The notes under the pieces: model-generated | What the model was told of the DNA's origin: nothing | The model's input: the letters and a program-made list of their open reading frames with translations, nothing else | Database searches by the model: none | Position numbers and translations under genes: made by a program | Shown: in pieces, positions 24,732 through 38,780 of the stretch | How the letters are laid out: each line of letters starts with the position of its first letter | Numbering within the stretch: position 1 is the stretch's first letter | Origin: Limnanthes douglasii subsp. nivea | Lineage: Eukaryota; Streptophyta; Magnoliopsida; Brassicales; Limnanthaceae | Length of the DNA stretch: 64,000 nucleotides | Assembly (NCBI GenBank): GCA_036936605.1 | Contig: JAUPFV010000001.1 | Location: 73,613,910-73,677,909 of the forward strand | Reading direction: 5' to 3'

Positions 24732-27700
24732 AATTGATATCAAAGCTTAGGTCCATTTTGAATCGATATAGGATTGTATGTATGTTTCGACCCATTATAT
24801 TAAAAACATATTGATTTGATTTTATGTTAAGAGTCTGTGTTATTGGGATTATATGTTGATTAAACTAGTTAAGGTATAGATTTAGGATTATTGAAAGCAT
24901 ATCTTGGATTGAATGAATCGTAGAATCATGTTTAGGATTTTATATTTTAGTATTTAAAGTTCTTAGAGGACTATATTAGGATTTTCCCCTTAATTTAGGA
25001 TTAATTTTTTGATTAAAAATAGAATTTATGTAGGAAATAGACCGTAGATCAAAGGATAAGTAAAAAAAAGTGACCTGTTGTAAGGCGTAGTTTGTCATGA
25101 TCACCCATGTTCTTATTACGGCGAACTACCAAGTTCGTTTGGGGCAAATACGGATTGTTGCAGCGGATAAGCTCTTCATTATAATAAGCGGACCCATGGG
25201 GTTATAGGCTTGTGTTTCCTTCCTTTGTGACATATAACTAGTGATATATGATTGGGCGTGATTATTTACATGTGTCGGTGGTTGAAATTAAATATGTGTT
25301 TAAACTTTTATCTGGATTTGCATGATTAAGCTTGTCCAGGCTACTGTAGATAAGTCTTGAAATTAATTAATCGGTCCAAAGGAATGTTAATTGGTAAATT
25401 GAGGATCATAATGTATGAATAGCTCATAAGGTTAATTTTATTACAGGTATTGATGACCCAATGAATGCCAATACTTGACATGATTAATCATGAATGGAAG
25501 AATATCATCAGAAAAATAATCATTAAGGTTTTAATTGAATTAGGAAAATCAACCCAAATGAGGGTTTCCCCTACTAAAGATAGTTCTCATAAAGAGAATA
25601 AAGAAGCATATGAGAAATCACATAGGTTGAGCTTGGCAATCATGATATAATGAATACTTTTGGAAATCAATGGGGTTGCACTAAGAGCATTCATGAAATT
25701 AATGCTCAAAGTAATTGAGAAAATATTTTCCAAGGTTTAATAAGGAAGAGATTAAGATGTTGCAATTGCAGCTCCTCATCATGGTTTAATAGAAGGGGAA
25801 AATAAGTTAACATATTTTAGGATGTCAGTTATGGTCTCAAAGTTCAATGAATTTGATATTGACACTCTCAAAGAAGTTGTGATAAGTTTTGCATCTCATT
25901 TTTTCCTTAGCATAAAAAGTGACAGATAGTAAACTAGCTTTGCATGATACTTGGAAGGAGGAGAGCCTGAAACAAGAACTTCCTAGAGTACATAAGGCGA
26001 GTTCCTAATATGTAAAGCATATAAAATAAAGTATGATATACCATTTGAGAAGTCTTTCAGTTCAAAGCAAAGAAATCTAAGGAATTACTTGCTACATGTT
26101 GACGTTTCTTTTGTAAAAGGATGAAACATCTCAAAAAATGTATGAAAATTACCAAGCTTAAATAAAAGTTAATGGGAATCTCACAACTCTTTTTTCTTTA
26201 TAAATTAATATAGTTTCAATTCCATAAAATAAGGTAGGTTGATATGGTTAAGACCAACCATGTTTGTATTTCCATGAATGCTACGATAAGGAGTCTAAGC
26301 CTTCGTGTTAGTGATATATCCATCCGTCAAGTAAAGTTCATTCTTTGCTTAGTATATGTTATTTTTAATTTTCAATTGTTGCTTTCTAGTGAATATTTAT
26401 TGTATTTGAAAGATGTCTATAAGAATTTCATTGTTTCTCGTAAAAAACCCCCTTAAAAGATATCTGGGAATAATCAAATGACTTGTTTTTAACATGATAG
26501 AAACTAGATACTTAACAAAGAAAAATAAGTTTTATATATTGAGACTATCATAACAAAAAATTGATGAACATATACGTATATGAAAAAATAAATTGTAGAG
26601 CTGAAATTTTGGTTATTTTTCTACAAACACATAAGTATTATCCTAAAATATAAAATAAATAAGCTTGTTATTAAAATGTATATTAAACCCATTTAATTAT
26701 TCATAATTTGGTACTTTTAACGAGTGTATCAAAGGTAAATAGATAAAAATTAAAAGGTTAGGGGCACTCAGGACGAAAGAAGTTTTAGAATATAACCATA
26801 CCGATATTTGTGAATTGTTCCCTAATAAATCATAAAACATACAATTTTACTTCATATAGTTCATTAATGACTTCACTCATTACAGGGTACTTTACCTTTT
26901 TTATGAGAAATAAGAAGCCTTGGGTAAGAGTATCAAGTACCTTAAGTCTGATTGTAGTGGTAAACATTATTGTAGATATAACGGTTGAGGTTAACAGCAT
27001 CAAGAGCCATTTACAAAATACCAATATGAGTGTGGTATAGTTCGTCTTAATACTATGTCGAGTTCTCCCATCATAAAAGGTGTATCTGAGAAACGAAATT
27101 GTATGTTTAAGGATGTGGTGGGAAGAATAATTTTCCATTCAACTCTAACACTATCATTATGGGAAATTTTATCAAATGTGCAACATATATTCTAAATAAA
27201 GTCTCATTGAATACAATCATAAAGACCCTAAATGCGCTTTTAATTGGGCTCAAGCCTAACTTAAAGCATTAGTATGGTTGGGGATATCCATCTTAATAAT
27301 GTTAAGGTTATTTGTGGATGTTGAGTTTGAGGGGAGATCATTTAAGAACAAATATTCATTTTGAGGAAGAATCTATAAACATTGTAATGTTCTAACAAAG
27401 ATAAGTACGTTATAAAAAATTCAACATATCAACCCAAAATAATATTGTTGGTGGATTGAAGATCAAATATAAGTAGGTCATGAAGCCAACGTATCGGCCC
27501 AGAGGAAGCTTATTGGTGGATTGGTTCTCATGTATCATATGATTTGGTTTCAATGTCAATCATTGAAGTCATGTTAGATTATTAAGTCACTCAAGATGAA
27601 TAATATCTTTTACGTAGAGAACAAAATGAATTTGTTCAAATAAGTTCAAACTCTACATCTTCAAGAAAGTGCAAAATTAATAAATAGTTCCCTTGAGAAG

Positions 27701-29439
27701 ATCCATTTGATATAGGAAGAACATTTTATATTTGGATCATATAGTATATCTTCAAGAACATAAATATTTTTATGGGTAACGCAGACGCTTCATCATGTTT
27801 CCATAAATCCATGACGATTTGTGATTATCATATGCGGATTAACTTTACAGAGGAAAATAATAATTCAATGAAAAATAACATCATTTGGGAACTTCTCCCA
27901 TTACCTTAATAAATGAATTGAATTGGTCGTAAGTGAGGTTACAAACCCAAATAGAATTCTAAAGGTAATATGAAAAGGCATAAAGTGCGACTTGTGAGAT
28001 GTGGATATACTCAGTGTAAATTAATTGACTTTAAGGAGATCTTATCTCATGTTCCATGAAGGACTCGGTTAGAAAATTTATGGCACTAGTTGAGACCATT
28101 TTTCTTAAAAAGTAATATTAAGCATAACATTTTATATGGTGTAATCTGAAAACTTTGTAATAGTTAATTCAAATTTCATGGTATGCACTTAAGAAATCTA
28201 TTTATAGGCTCAAAGAGGCTTCTCGGAAGTGGTACCACCGGTTGTTTGAGGTAATATCTCCTTTTGGTTTTAAGATGAACTCGGTTGAGGACTGTCGGTA
28301 TCGTATCATAGGTTTAGTAGGAGTAAGTTCATAATTTTAGTATGTCTTTGAAAACCTATATTGTATAAGGATACAAATTAAGTGTAAATAAAGGTCTAAA
28401 TACAAACTTTGAGATTGAAGAAATATAAAAAGTTTTTATATGCTTTGGCATTCAGAAGTCTGAGTATCAAGTTGGTACAAAGTTGGATATTGGTTGTGTT
28501 GTCGGGTTAACTGATAGCATGTGTGTAATTCGGAGATAAAGGTTTATAGGACTCTCCTCTATAAACAACAAATAATATTATATATGTTGACATACAAAAA
28601 GTCAGGATAATCTAGAGATTAATGGGTATTCAGACTCATATTTAGTAAGTTATTTGGCCATAATTTGTAGCACTATAGGAAGCATATTTCTATTATTTGG
28701 AGGAACATAATTATATAAAAGTATAAATAAACACTATTTGTATCCTCTCTATGGAAATAAGATTTGTTGAATTTTTTAAGTCGTGCAACCAATTAATATA
28801 GATAGTTACAAAATTAAGTTATTATAGTTTGAATACAAATTTCTTTTAGTTACGATGTGATAATAATTATATAGTTAAGTAACATGAGTTATGGAAAATT
28901 TATATCTACTAAAAGAGTTGAGAGACGTCAAATTAGTAAAGTGCACATTGGCACAAACCCCATGGTAGCAGATTCTCTTACGAAAGTAATATTGACTTTA
29001 ATTTTTGGGAACACACCATTGGGATAGGTACGGATAATTGATTTTAGTATGATTTTTGTGATAGGAAACGATATATATAATTAGTTGTATACATTTTGGT
29101 TTATTTCAATATAAGGATCAATTACGTTCGTTGACTTCTTTAACTCATTAAGATCATTAATTAAATATTCACTTAAGTATGACCAGTTAAGAATAGATTT
29201 GTGCTATTACATTTCATATTATTCATATGCTAAATATCATAATTAATCAATATGATTTATTAATGGTGATAATGTTATTAATGTTTCACTCAATTACTAA
29301 CATTGTGATTATAGGGTTTTTAGCCCATTATTGTTTGTCGTCATGTAGAGATTGTTCAGATTACATATTGAGAACATATTTGGGATACTCATTACGTAGT
29401 TATATTCTTAAGTAGCATGTGATGATTCAAGTGAAAGAT

Positions 29440-30123
29440 TGTTAAAAAAATGGATTGATATGCTAATGATGTATTTAGTTATTGTCATAAGACAACCCAA
29501 TTAATAAATAAGTGGGTTATTTATATGATTGAGAATTTGACTAATAGGTGAAAACCCATAATGGAGTTATAAGTGTAGGTACATGGTTAAATTTGGGCTT
29601 TATAAAGGATTAGGCCCAAATATGACACTTACGACTAAACTAATAAGTTTAAGGACTAAATTCATTAAATAGTGGTTTATGGTCCCTCGCCATGGAGAAA
29701 ATTAAAAAGGTATGATGAAATTAATTTAAAGTTATACCTAAATTGCATTATATATTAAAAGACGTATTATAGTATTCTCTCACTATTAAATTTTTCGAAT
29801 GTCGTTCTAAGTGGTTACCAAAAAATCTTAGTTTTCTTTTTCTTCTTTTTTCTCCAGGTTTCTTTAGCATGTCCATTAAGAAGAGAAGAACGGGATTACA
29901 TATCGATTAAGAACACAATAAAAATATTAAAAAGTCACAAACATATAGAAGATCCAGACAATAAGAAAGGTTTGGATCTACAAGAAAAACTTCTTTACTA
30001 CATTCTGTAACTTCTAGAATGAATAACCTATCAAGTAAGTTTACGCATCTAATTCTAGTAGTAAACGACACAAAAATGATTTAGGTATAATAATGGATGT
30101 ATTGAGCGATTCAATATATTTCA
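29440..30123 (+). repeat. 3' LTR of old Copia element
   Basis: Begins TGTTAAAAAAATGG just after the polypurine region and ends ATATATTTCA, like the 5' copy. Confidence 0.75.
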
Positions 30124-30939
30124 TTACAAAATTCGTTTTTATACCTTTTAATTTATTGTTATTGTATTTAATAATTTTAATATAGTCAAATTAAAATAAT
30201 AATTCATTTAAATTACAAAAAAATTACAAATATATTTGATTAAAAACAAACGACATAAATCATATTGATAAAGAACAAAGAGGTTCTTGTTGTTTATTTA
30301 TGATCTTATATGTCGTATTAATAATCACATTATTACCCATTACCTAAATAAATTTACATTAATCATGGTATGCATGATAGGAATTACATAACTTAATAAT
30401 CTAACATTGCAATTCTCAAATGATCTTATTTATCTAAAGTCAAAATTGTTCAAACTAAATTGTACAAATATACACAAGATCAAAAAAGAAAAGGTGAATA
30501 TTGATCCTTTAATTAAAGTTTATACAAACTAAAACTAAAGATAATATGATACGAACTTAATCTGAAAACTTTTATAAAATAAACTCTCACTAACACTAAA
30601 TATCTTCTAAACTATAAAAAGAATACACAAATATTGTATTTTTGAAAGACTTGGGGTATTAGTATTTCTAAAAATAAATAAAGAAGTTTATTTTGGTGTA
30701 CTCCAAATTTAAACAATTTATATTTCTTTAGTACTAAGAATTTTTTTTTCATAAAATATTCAATCACAAATAAGATAACTAAATGTTTAACGACCCCTAA
30801 ACTTATAAATTTAAAGTATATAAATGATCTTTTTAATTAGTTTTTCTTTATTTATCTTATTATGTGATATTTTTTTTTGTTTAATTAGCAGAAGACCATT
30901 ATTGTCCCTATGGAGTCTAAGTATCTACCTAGAGTTTTT
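30124..30939. other. AT-rich intergenic DNA
   Basis: I see no gene, repeat array or element end in this stretch. Confidence 0.5.
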
Positions 30940-31570
30940 GTTATTAATTGTATACTTTAGCTTCAAAAAATCTAAACATACATCAAATTATAATTAATAA
31001 AATATATGGAATCTTATGTATATTTTTAATTTTTAAATCTATTTTGACGTTTACTAAAAGATAAAACATATCCCATTTTACCATATAATCATTTATAAGC
31101 TTTTTTTATTCATAGAATAAAGTTGCAACATGTTCTCAATGTATTCATGATAAACCTAGATTATTTCGAAAGCCATCCTTGTAAATCTAGATTCCTAACA
31201 CATAAGATGTTTTAACCATATTATTCACGTGAACTTTATTCAACATAAATCTCTCAGTAACATGCAACATATTTTTACCGTTTTTGGTTAGGAATATGGT
31301 ATCGACATACAACACTAAATAAGAGTATACTCCAACTGAACTTGTGATATACATAATATTTTACAACACCAATAAGTACACTATCACCAAATTTGTAATA
31401 TACATGATATTTTACAATGCTAAGTAAGTATATATGCCTACTAAGTTCATCTCAAACCCAAATGATGTGATAACTTTGAAAAATTACAGTATTCTTGATA
31501 ATGTTTTCTTGAATTTGTAAATGGTTTTTTAAAGTTAAAAAACCATCGACTTTAAGTTAAATTTTACATA
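30940..31570 (-). pseudogene. Copia reverse-transcriptase relic
   Basis: The minus strand reads FNFKKPFTNSRKHYQEY (decayed K-S-I-Y-G-L-K-Q-A-S-R-Q-W-Y) and then YSYLVLYVDTIFLTKNGKN, where the catalytic Y-V-D-D has become Y-V-D-T. It continues with MLHVTERFMLNKVHVNNMVK and TSYVLGI. This is the core of a Copia reverse transcriptase. It is unrelated in position and orientation to the plus-strand Copia elements on either side, and no LTRs were found. Confidence 0.65.
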
Positions 31571-33505
31571 TGATTGTTACAAATCATTTAAAATTAAAAT
31601 CTTCATGTTCCGCTTTATATCTTATTTTTCTATGCTAACATGTAGATATAAAGAAAAACATTCATATAATGAAGTTGTTATCCTTAAAATTGATGTTGTT
31701 TTCAATTACATTCCCTCAAACTCAATATCCTAAAAACATATTGTTTTATTATCTCAAATTAATTTGATTTCAATTGTCTTTTTGTAGTCCGTAATGTGAG
31801 AATTTTGGGTCAGAAAGTTATATATTACCTCTAGATATGATATATTAAAATATTTAGTATTGGCTTAATACTAAATCTGAAAAACAAAAGAGCTTGCATA
31901 TGGATCGTTCTTTTTTCAAACTGAATTAAATGATTTAACATTAAATTATTACTTTTGAATGAACCCTTAATTGTTTTAATTTTATAAATATATCATACAT
32001 AGTTCTCACCTATGACAAATTTAAGCACAATTTTTTTTTTGTTTTTCAGTAAATAACTAGTCATGGTACGAGTATTTAAATTTTTTAACTAAATAACTTA
32101 CCAATATGAATAAATTTGGGGATCTATTTTAGAAACCTTAATATTTTACATGTGAATTATGCATAACACAATATTTTATGAATATAAGATTATTATTTTT
32201 GTACATCATCACTTAATAAATATATGTATACATCACCAAGATCAAGAACTCAATATAATTGATGTACCAATGAATTATCTATATCACTCGATCCTAAAGA
32301 TTTGATAACATATTATAGACTTAAAAAATATTATTACATTAAATATGTGACCATAAGCTTATATATTTTATATTGTGAGATAACAAGTTTAAACTTTTTA
32401 AACCATCCTAAAATCCAAAATTTTTCAAAAAAAAAGTTTCATCGTTTGAATACTGTAAACTCTAAATTATCGTAACACAAAAACAATTTCTTTAGCAAGT
32501 TTTACAATCATAATGAGCATCGCATGATGAACTATATCGTGATATATATTGCAGCACCGTCGAGAGCTACTTACTTATCGCGGTGATATGACAATACACT
32601 CGTTACACCATCATAACCTATTTTTTGTATAAAAAAATATCTTTGTTGCGACAATATAGGTCTGGACAATCAATTTCCCATAAAAGTTTTAGAATTTTGG
32701 GATCTTCTATCACAAACCTTTTGATCGTGCATTGAGATCATATATACATCTTTGACATAATGTGTAAAATATATTCATTTAAATTTATGGTAACATGATC
32801 GCAATCGATTAAAAAATACCATAAATCATGTCTATAATCAAAATCTAAAATGCTTTTAAAAATTAGATTACATGCATTACCTATCACAAAATCTTCCAAT
32901 TTTTAAAAATAAAAACTGGTCTAAAAATTTAAGTGTCTGAAATAAACTATTAATTCATTCATAAAATAACTATGATATTAAACATGCATAAAATAGCTTT
33001 CATATTATTTGCTTGTGTAATATTATTTGCAGTCTCCTTGCAACGTCTATGTCCTAAGTTTATCAATATCTTGAATGTATCATAATTTTAGTACCAATTC
33101 TTTTCAATATCATTAGAATTATTGAGTGCACTATCTTATGATGGTGTTCATTTGAACTTTTTTTTTCCTCTTTTAGTATTTGGAAGAATTGTTACAATTT
33201 ATCTGAAGATTTTGATATATATCACCATATATATTTTATTTTCGATTCACATATTAGATCAAATCAGGATCTTTATCAAATTGATTATTACAGTTTTGAA
33301 GGTTATTTTATAGTTATTTTTTATTTATTGGATTCATAAACTGACTAAGGAGACATATTTTGATATTAAAATTTTGAAAAGAAATATAATGTCACCCCCT
33401 GAGGTTTAGACACGCTAATTTGGTTGGAGTTGCATCAGTATTACAGGTAATACACTTTGTCTAATGCAATTAGTATATAGATTAATTATATATACGTGTA
33501 CTGAT
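31571..33505. other. AT-rich intergenic DNA
   Basis: It may contain further, unrecognisable parts of the minus-strand Copia relic (an L-N-rich remnant near 31700). Otherwise I see nothing that I can support. Confidence 0.45.
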
Positions 33506-36345
33506 TGTTAAATATATAAGGCCCATGTCCGTTAGCACTTTATTATATCTATAAATAAGAGCATATGTTGTACGTAATTAATATATTTTCTAAATAATAT
33601 ACAAAATGTAGTTCCTTCGTAGCACTTTTTGATTGCAATGGATGTGAACTGGCCAAATTTTCGAATTTACCTTTTAATAAAAGTGTCGCATATTCCATTG
33701 CTCCTTTTGATTTAATTCATTCTGATGTTTGGGGTCCATGTCCTGTCACCATAAAGGGTGGTTCGTCCTATTATGTATCTTTCATTGATGATTGTACTCG
33801 ATATACTTGGGTTTATCTTATTAAACGGAGATAAAATTTCCTTGGAATTTATAGAGAATTTCGAGTACTTATTAAGACTCGACATTCTGCTATAATAAAA
33901 GGCTTCAGGTATGACTTGGAAGGTGAATATATATCCTATGATTTTACTCAGCTACTTGCATTTGATGGTACCATATATCAGTCTTCTTGCACTGACACCT
34001 CTCAGCAAAATGGTGTTGCATAAAGAAAACATCGTCACCTTGTTGAGACTGCTCATTCTTTGCTTTTATCTGCTAAGTTTCCTACTATATGTGATTAATC
34101 GAATTCCCACTGCACATAATTCAGGAGTGTCTCCCTTTCAAAATTTATATGAACAACCTCCTGATTATTCTTCTTTCTGAGTGTTTGGATGTACATGTTT
34201 TGTCTTTCGTCCTCATGTAGAACGCAACAAATTGGGTCATAAAACCGCAATATGTGTTTTCTTGGTTTATGGTGTTAGACGGAAAAGGTTATCGTTGTTT
34301 TGATCCCACCAGTCAGAAACTTTATGTCTCTCGACATGTTATATTTTTTTAACATATCCCGTTTTATTCGATTCCGACGAAATCACAGGATATAACAAGT
34401 ACCAAACTTCAGAATTTTTATCCTTTTAAAAATAATAGCAACATACCCATTGACATTGATGTACCTGGTACTACTTCTATGACTGATGATACTATTTCTA
34501 CTCCATTAATGCATGAATCAGCTCCTTCTTTTGGTGAACAAACAGCTCCGCCCCTTAGAAGATCTACACGTCCAAGTAAGTCTACCAAACTACCAGATTT
34601 TGTGTATTCTCCTTATTCAGCTCATTTCGCCTCTTTTATAGCAAACATACATGATTTATATGAAGCTCAGTAGTTTAAAGAAGCTGTTTGTAATCCTTGT
34701 TGGCAAAATACAATAGTCGAAGAGCTTACTTCTCTTTTTCAGACTCATACATACATGGGATATAGTTAAGCATTCATCCCGTAAGCAGATAATCGGTTCT
34801 CGATGGGTTTTAAAATTAAAACAAAATTTGATGGGTTTTTTGAAAGATATAAGGCTCGTCTTGTAGAAGTGTGGTATGGATTATGATGAGACATTTTCCC
34901 TAGTAGCAAAAACGACAACTGCTAGTACTCTTATTGCGGTTGTATATGTTCGCCAGTGGAAGATTTTCTAACTAGATGTCAAAAATGCATTTTTGAATGA
35001 TGATCTTCATGAGGAGGTTTACATGATTTCTCCTGCAGGTGTAGCTCACCATCCAGATGAAGTTTGTCGACTTAGGAAAGATTTATATGGTCTCAAACAA
35101 GCTCATCGTGTTTGGTTTGAAAAATTCTCTACGGTTATTACTTCACTTTGCTTCTTTGCTAGTAATCATGATTCGGCCTTGTTTATCAGATGTACGAGTG
35201 CAGGATGAATTATTGTATCCCTATATGTAGGTGATATGATTATTACATGTAATGATATTGATCGAATTGAGGTACTAAAACGTGATTTGGCTCAATCTTT
35301 TACGATGAAAGACTTGGAAATATTACATTATTTTTTACGTATTGAGGTGGCTCACTCTCCAAAAGGTTATATTCTCTCTTAGAAAATATATATATATGAT
35401 TTATTCGAGCGAGCATGACTTTCTGATAACCAGACGGTGGATACCCTTCTTGAAACCAATGCTCGATATTCTCCGACTGATGGTGTTCCTTTGTCAGATC
35501 CAACTTTATATCGAACACTTGTAGGGAGCTTGGTTTATCTTGCAGTTACTCGGCTAGATATAGCTTATGTTGTTCATGTGGTTAGTCAGTTTGTTACTGC
35601 TCATATATCCGTCCATTAGGGAGTTGTTCTGCAAATATTGGGCTATCTTTGTGGCACTCAGTTCCATAACATTTTATTTCTCTCAACCTCTTCACTTGAA
35701 CTGCATGCCTATAGCGATACTAATTGGGATAGTCATCCTCCTATTTTCCTTGGAGATTCATTAATATCATGAAAAAGCAAGAAACAAGACGTTGTCTCTA
35801 GATCGTCTACTGAAGCTGAGTACCGTGCTAGGGTCGTCACCACATGTGAGATTGTTTGGTTACGATAGCTTCTTGCAGATTTGGTGGTTAATGTTACTGA
35901 ACTTACCTCCCTACATTGTGATAACAAAAGCGTCATGCATATAGCAAAGAGTTCAGTTTTTCATGAGAGGACGAAGCACATTGAATTAGATTGTCACCTC
36001 ACTCAGCATCATCTTCAGATTGGCACCAACTCGCTTCCACATGTTCTATCAGCTTTGCAGGTTGCTGATATTTTCACGAAGGCTTAGTCAACAGCGCGGT
36101 TCCGTTTTTTTTATGACAAACTGTCAATGGTTGTTATTGTAGCATTGTAAATTTGAAAAAAAATGTTAAAAATATAAAACTCAAACCCATTAGCTATTTA
36201 TTATATCTACTTTATAACTAAAAAAATTATACTCTAATTCATATACTTTCTAAATAATATAAAAGCTCTAAACACCCTAACAGCTTCTTAATGACTCCTC
36301 TTCTTCGGTTTTTTTTTCTCCTTTCTTCTTTAATTACACCGACAT
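33506..36345 (+). mobile_element. Copia deletion derivative (LTR, integrase to RNase H, LTR)
   Basis: A short LTR-like segment at 33506-33605 begins TGTTAAATATATAAG. A related copy begins at 36164, right after a polypurine-like run (TTTGAAAAAAAA). The shared part ends TTTCTAAATAATATA in both. The coding part starts directly in the pre-integrase region (CNGCELAKFSNLPF) and continues through integrase (DLIHSDVWGPCP, YYVSFIDDCTRYTWVYL), reverse transcriptase (EEVYMISPAGVAHHP, RKDLYGLKQAHRVWFEKF) and RNase H ([19 protein letters not shown]). Gag, protease and the primer site are missing. Frames are broken but much better preserved than in the Copia at 24046-30123. Confidence 0.75.
36164..36345 (+). 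repeat. 3' LTR of Copia deletion derivative
   Basis: Begins TGTTAAAAATATAAAACTC. The first 100 bases align with 33506-33605. The end is estimated at TTACACCGACA, because the 5' copy loses similarity after about 100 bases. Confidence 0.5.
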
Positions 36346-36829
36346 GTTAAATTTGAAATAGAAACTGCATTTGAAGACAAATAACTCATGTATCTAAAAA
36401 GATAAATCAACTTCCCAAAAGTCATAAACATATTTTCTTAGACTTCGTACATATATTGTAGCATTAATTGTCACGTGTTTGCATTTAATAGTGTTTATGA
36501 GTTTCGAATTAGGATTGTTTACAAGTAAGGAATCGCATAATTTTCCATATTGTAGAGTGTGGAACCATCAAAATCTATAATAGTTAAAGTTATATATAAT
36601 TATATTTGGATCTTCTTATTGTATTTAAACATTGATTCGGATATGTTATCAAAGACATTCATTGAATTCTTTAGTTCCATATTATACTATGTTGGTAAAT
36701 ATATAAGCTTTTTACTTTATGTTTTTGTCGTGGTTTTTAATTTTTTATAATAACTTTTAAAATTAATAATTTAAAAAAAACAATGGGTTTTTAGAGACTG
36801 CAACAATTAATTTCCATGTTTTTGGATTG
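36346..36829. other. AT-rich spacer
   Basis: No supported gene or element. Confidence 0.5.
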
Positions 36830-36832
36830 TTA

Positions 36833-37087
36833 GAGCATCTCCAACAGTCTCTCTATTTAACACTTAATAGTAAATATACCTATTTTTTATTAAAAAATGG
36901 TTTCCAACAGATAATTTAAAAGACACGGCTCTTTATAATTTTCCTTGTTTTTCTCACATTATCTAACAAGTAAAATAACTACCATAATATTAATGTATCG
37001 GTTGTGAAAAGTCATAATCTAAAATTATAAAGTAGCAAAATCCTCTATATATTTATCTAAAATATAAAGAGACTGTTGCAGATGCTC
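36833..37087. mobile_element. Tourist-like MITE (PIF/Harbinger type)
   Basis: The 255-bp element has terminal inverted repeats GAGCATCTCCAACAGTCTCT (left) and GAGCATCTGCAACAGTCTCT (right, reverse complement), 19 of 20 identical. TTA stands on both sides, at 36830-36832 and 37088-37090, the three-base duplication typical of PIF/Harbinger. It has no coding capacity, as expected for a MITE. Confidence 0.85.
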
Positions 37088-37090
37088 TTA

Positions 37091-37600
37091 GGTATAACCG
37101 AAAAGACGAATGAACTAAAAATAAATTGAATTCAAATAAAAAACGCTGATAAAAATAAACAATAAAATGAAAACATAAACAATAATATAGAAATATATAC
37201 TTGCATTGAAGCTTTATTTATGGTAATATCTCTATATTAAGAAGATAATATATAATATTTTTTAACTTTATTTATACTTTTGACTAAATTTGTCTTAGTT
37301 AATTCACTGATATACCTGATTAATTATATTTTTACTATTAATAATTTTAATTTTTAGTAATATTTAATATCCAAAACTCTAATTAGTATCTATCTGATAT
37401 TTATATCCGTATGATTAGTAGTTTCAAATTTTTAATAACATTTAAGATTCAAAATTCTAATTAATATCCACTTGACATTCATATTTTCATGTTTATTAGA
37501 ATATTTACTATCTAAGATTTATTAATACTTTTTATATTCTACTCATTTATATAAAAACGTTTAATACCGTATTATTATTTTTTCCTCCAATTTTTTTTCG
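37091..37600. other. AT-rich spacer left of the large MULE
   Basis: No gene seen. The left end of the MULE should lie here or just to the right. I found no inverted repeat to fix it. Confidence 0.4.
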
Positions 37601-37943
37601 CTACGTGAACAGTGTCCTACCATAGGTGATGATTAATTCTTGTTTTTATTTTGTTTTCGTATGATTTTGATTGTATTTTACTTGCTTTCGAAGTTTGATT
37701 TTTGATATACGCGAATATAGTCGATTTGTGTATGTTTGGAAAGTCAGATTTTGAGTTCAAACAATCTGTTTACTCTAAGATCTGTTTTCGTTTTCTTTTT
37801 GTCACATTCCAGTTACATTTTGAGTTCGAATTTTCTAATATAGTTTATTTGTCGCATTCCAGTTAGTTTTTCGTTGATTTTAGTATGTAGTATGTGTTTG
37901 TGAATTTTCTGTGCGCATAAAACGATTATGGGATTATCAGTGG

Positions 37944-38120
37944 GAGATGTGAAACATGTTTGTTCTTTACATAGTGGTAGTTGTGAAACGTGTATGTCTT
38001 CTAGAATGCTCGATGCAAAACATCTTTTCGATAGATGCGAAACATGTAAGTCTTCTGGAATGGTTGATGCAAAATATTTTTTTGATAGAGGCGAAACGTT
38101 CTTACAAGTAGATGCGAAAT
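37944..38120 (+). repeat. Motif array 1, left block
   Basis: About seven copies of the motif: for example GATGTGAAACATG, GATGCAAAACATC, GATAGATGCGAAACATG, GATAGAGGCGAAACG. Spacers of 8-20 bases vary in sequence. The CACTA element is inserted right after this block. Confidence 0.8.
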
Positions 38121-38459
38121 GTTTGTATTGTTTTCTACTACTACTGGATAAACTGCTTTTTACAACGATCCAGCTTTTCCGATTGCGAATTTGTTGTAAA
38201 TAGTAGCATATTTGAAACAATGCTTCTTTTGACCCATTTACTGAAAAGCGTGTCAATTTTAACAACGGATTTGGAACAAACGTAATATTTAGTTGTACAT
38301 CGTTTTATATGGAAACAGGTTTGCAACCGTGTTGTTTTAATATGTTTTTTATATAAAAAAAATTTAAAAAAAATTAGGTTAGGTTTCGTCGCAATGAACA
38401 TATACAACAGTTAACCCGCTCAATAAATTGTTCGACCGCCTTTAACTTTTACCAAATTT

Positions 38460-38780
38460 TATCCAAATTAAATACCACTCGAATGTTACTCAAAACGTTT
38501 CCCCAAAACTTTAAACCCTCCCAAAACTTCACCAATTGACCTATCCGGAACTGACTTCTCTCTCATCTATCCATCTAACTTTCATACCCCTCTCATTTCT
38601 ATTTTCCATAGAACCGAAATTATCTTTGTCTTTTTTCATCGTTCTAAACCTTCTAATTTTTTTTACCGTTCGACGTTCAAAACCTTCGAATTCCTTCACC
38701 GTTTGTTATAAAAACCTAATACCGTCTTTGACCTCTCTCATCGTTTGGTGGTGCTTCTAAAAATAAATTAAAGGTACAAA
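38460..38780 (+). other. Leader-like pyrimidine-rich region inside the CACTA element
   Basis: A CT-rich stretch with TTTCATCGTTC and similar repeated words ends near AAATAAATTAAAGGTACAAAAC. It resembles the 5' untranslated leader of a plant gene with a following intron donor (AAAG/GTACAAAA). The nature of the transcript is unknown. It may be the promoter side of the captured sequence or of a lost transposase gene. Confidence 0.3.

Larger units (their letters stand above)
24046..30123 (+). mobile_element. Old Copia LTR retrotransposon with both LTRs
   Basis: Long, diverged direct repeats of about 685 bp bound the element at 24046-24731 and 29440-30123. The PBS at about 24734-24746 reads TTGATATCAAAGC, close to the initiator-Met primer site TGGTATCAGAGC. 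The polypurine region is CAAGTGAAAGATTG before 29440. Internal relics are in Copia order. Gag-like sequence lies from 25460. Integrase-like sequence follows (27060-27300: VSEKRNCMFKDVVGRI, TLSLWEILSNV). Reverse transcriptase (RLVRCGYTQCKLIDFKEILS near 27990) and the RNase H tail (VHIGTNPMVADSLTK near 28940) come last. Nearly every domain is riddled with stops. The LTRs differ much more than those of the Tat element, so this is one of the oldest insertions here. Confidence 0.8.

Noticed and set aside
37813..38265. 150-residue minus-strand protein with repeated C-F-A-S-S motifs
   Set aside because: It is the translation of motif array 1 and crosses the CACTA boundary. The repeats in the peptide only reflect the DNA repeats.
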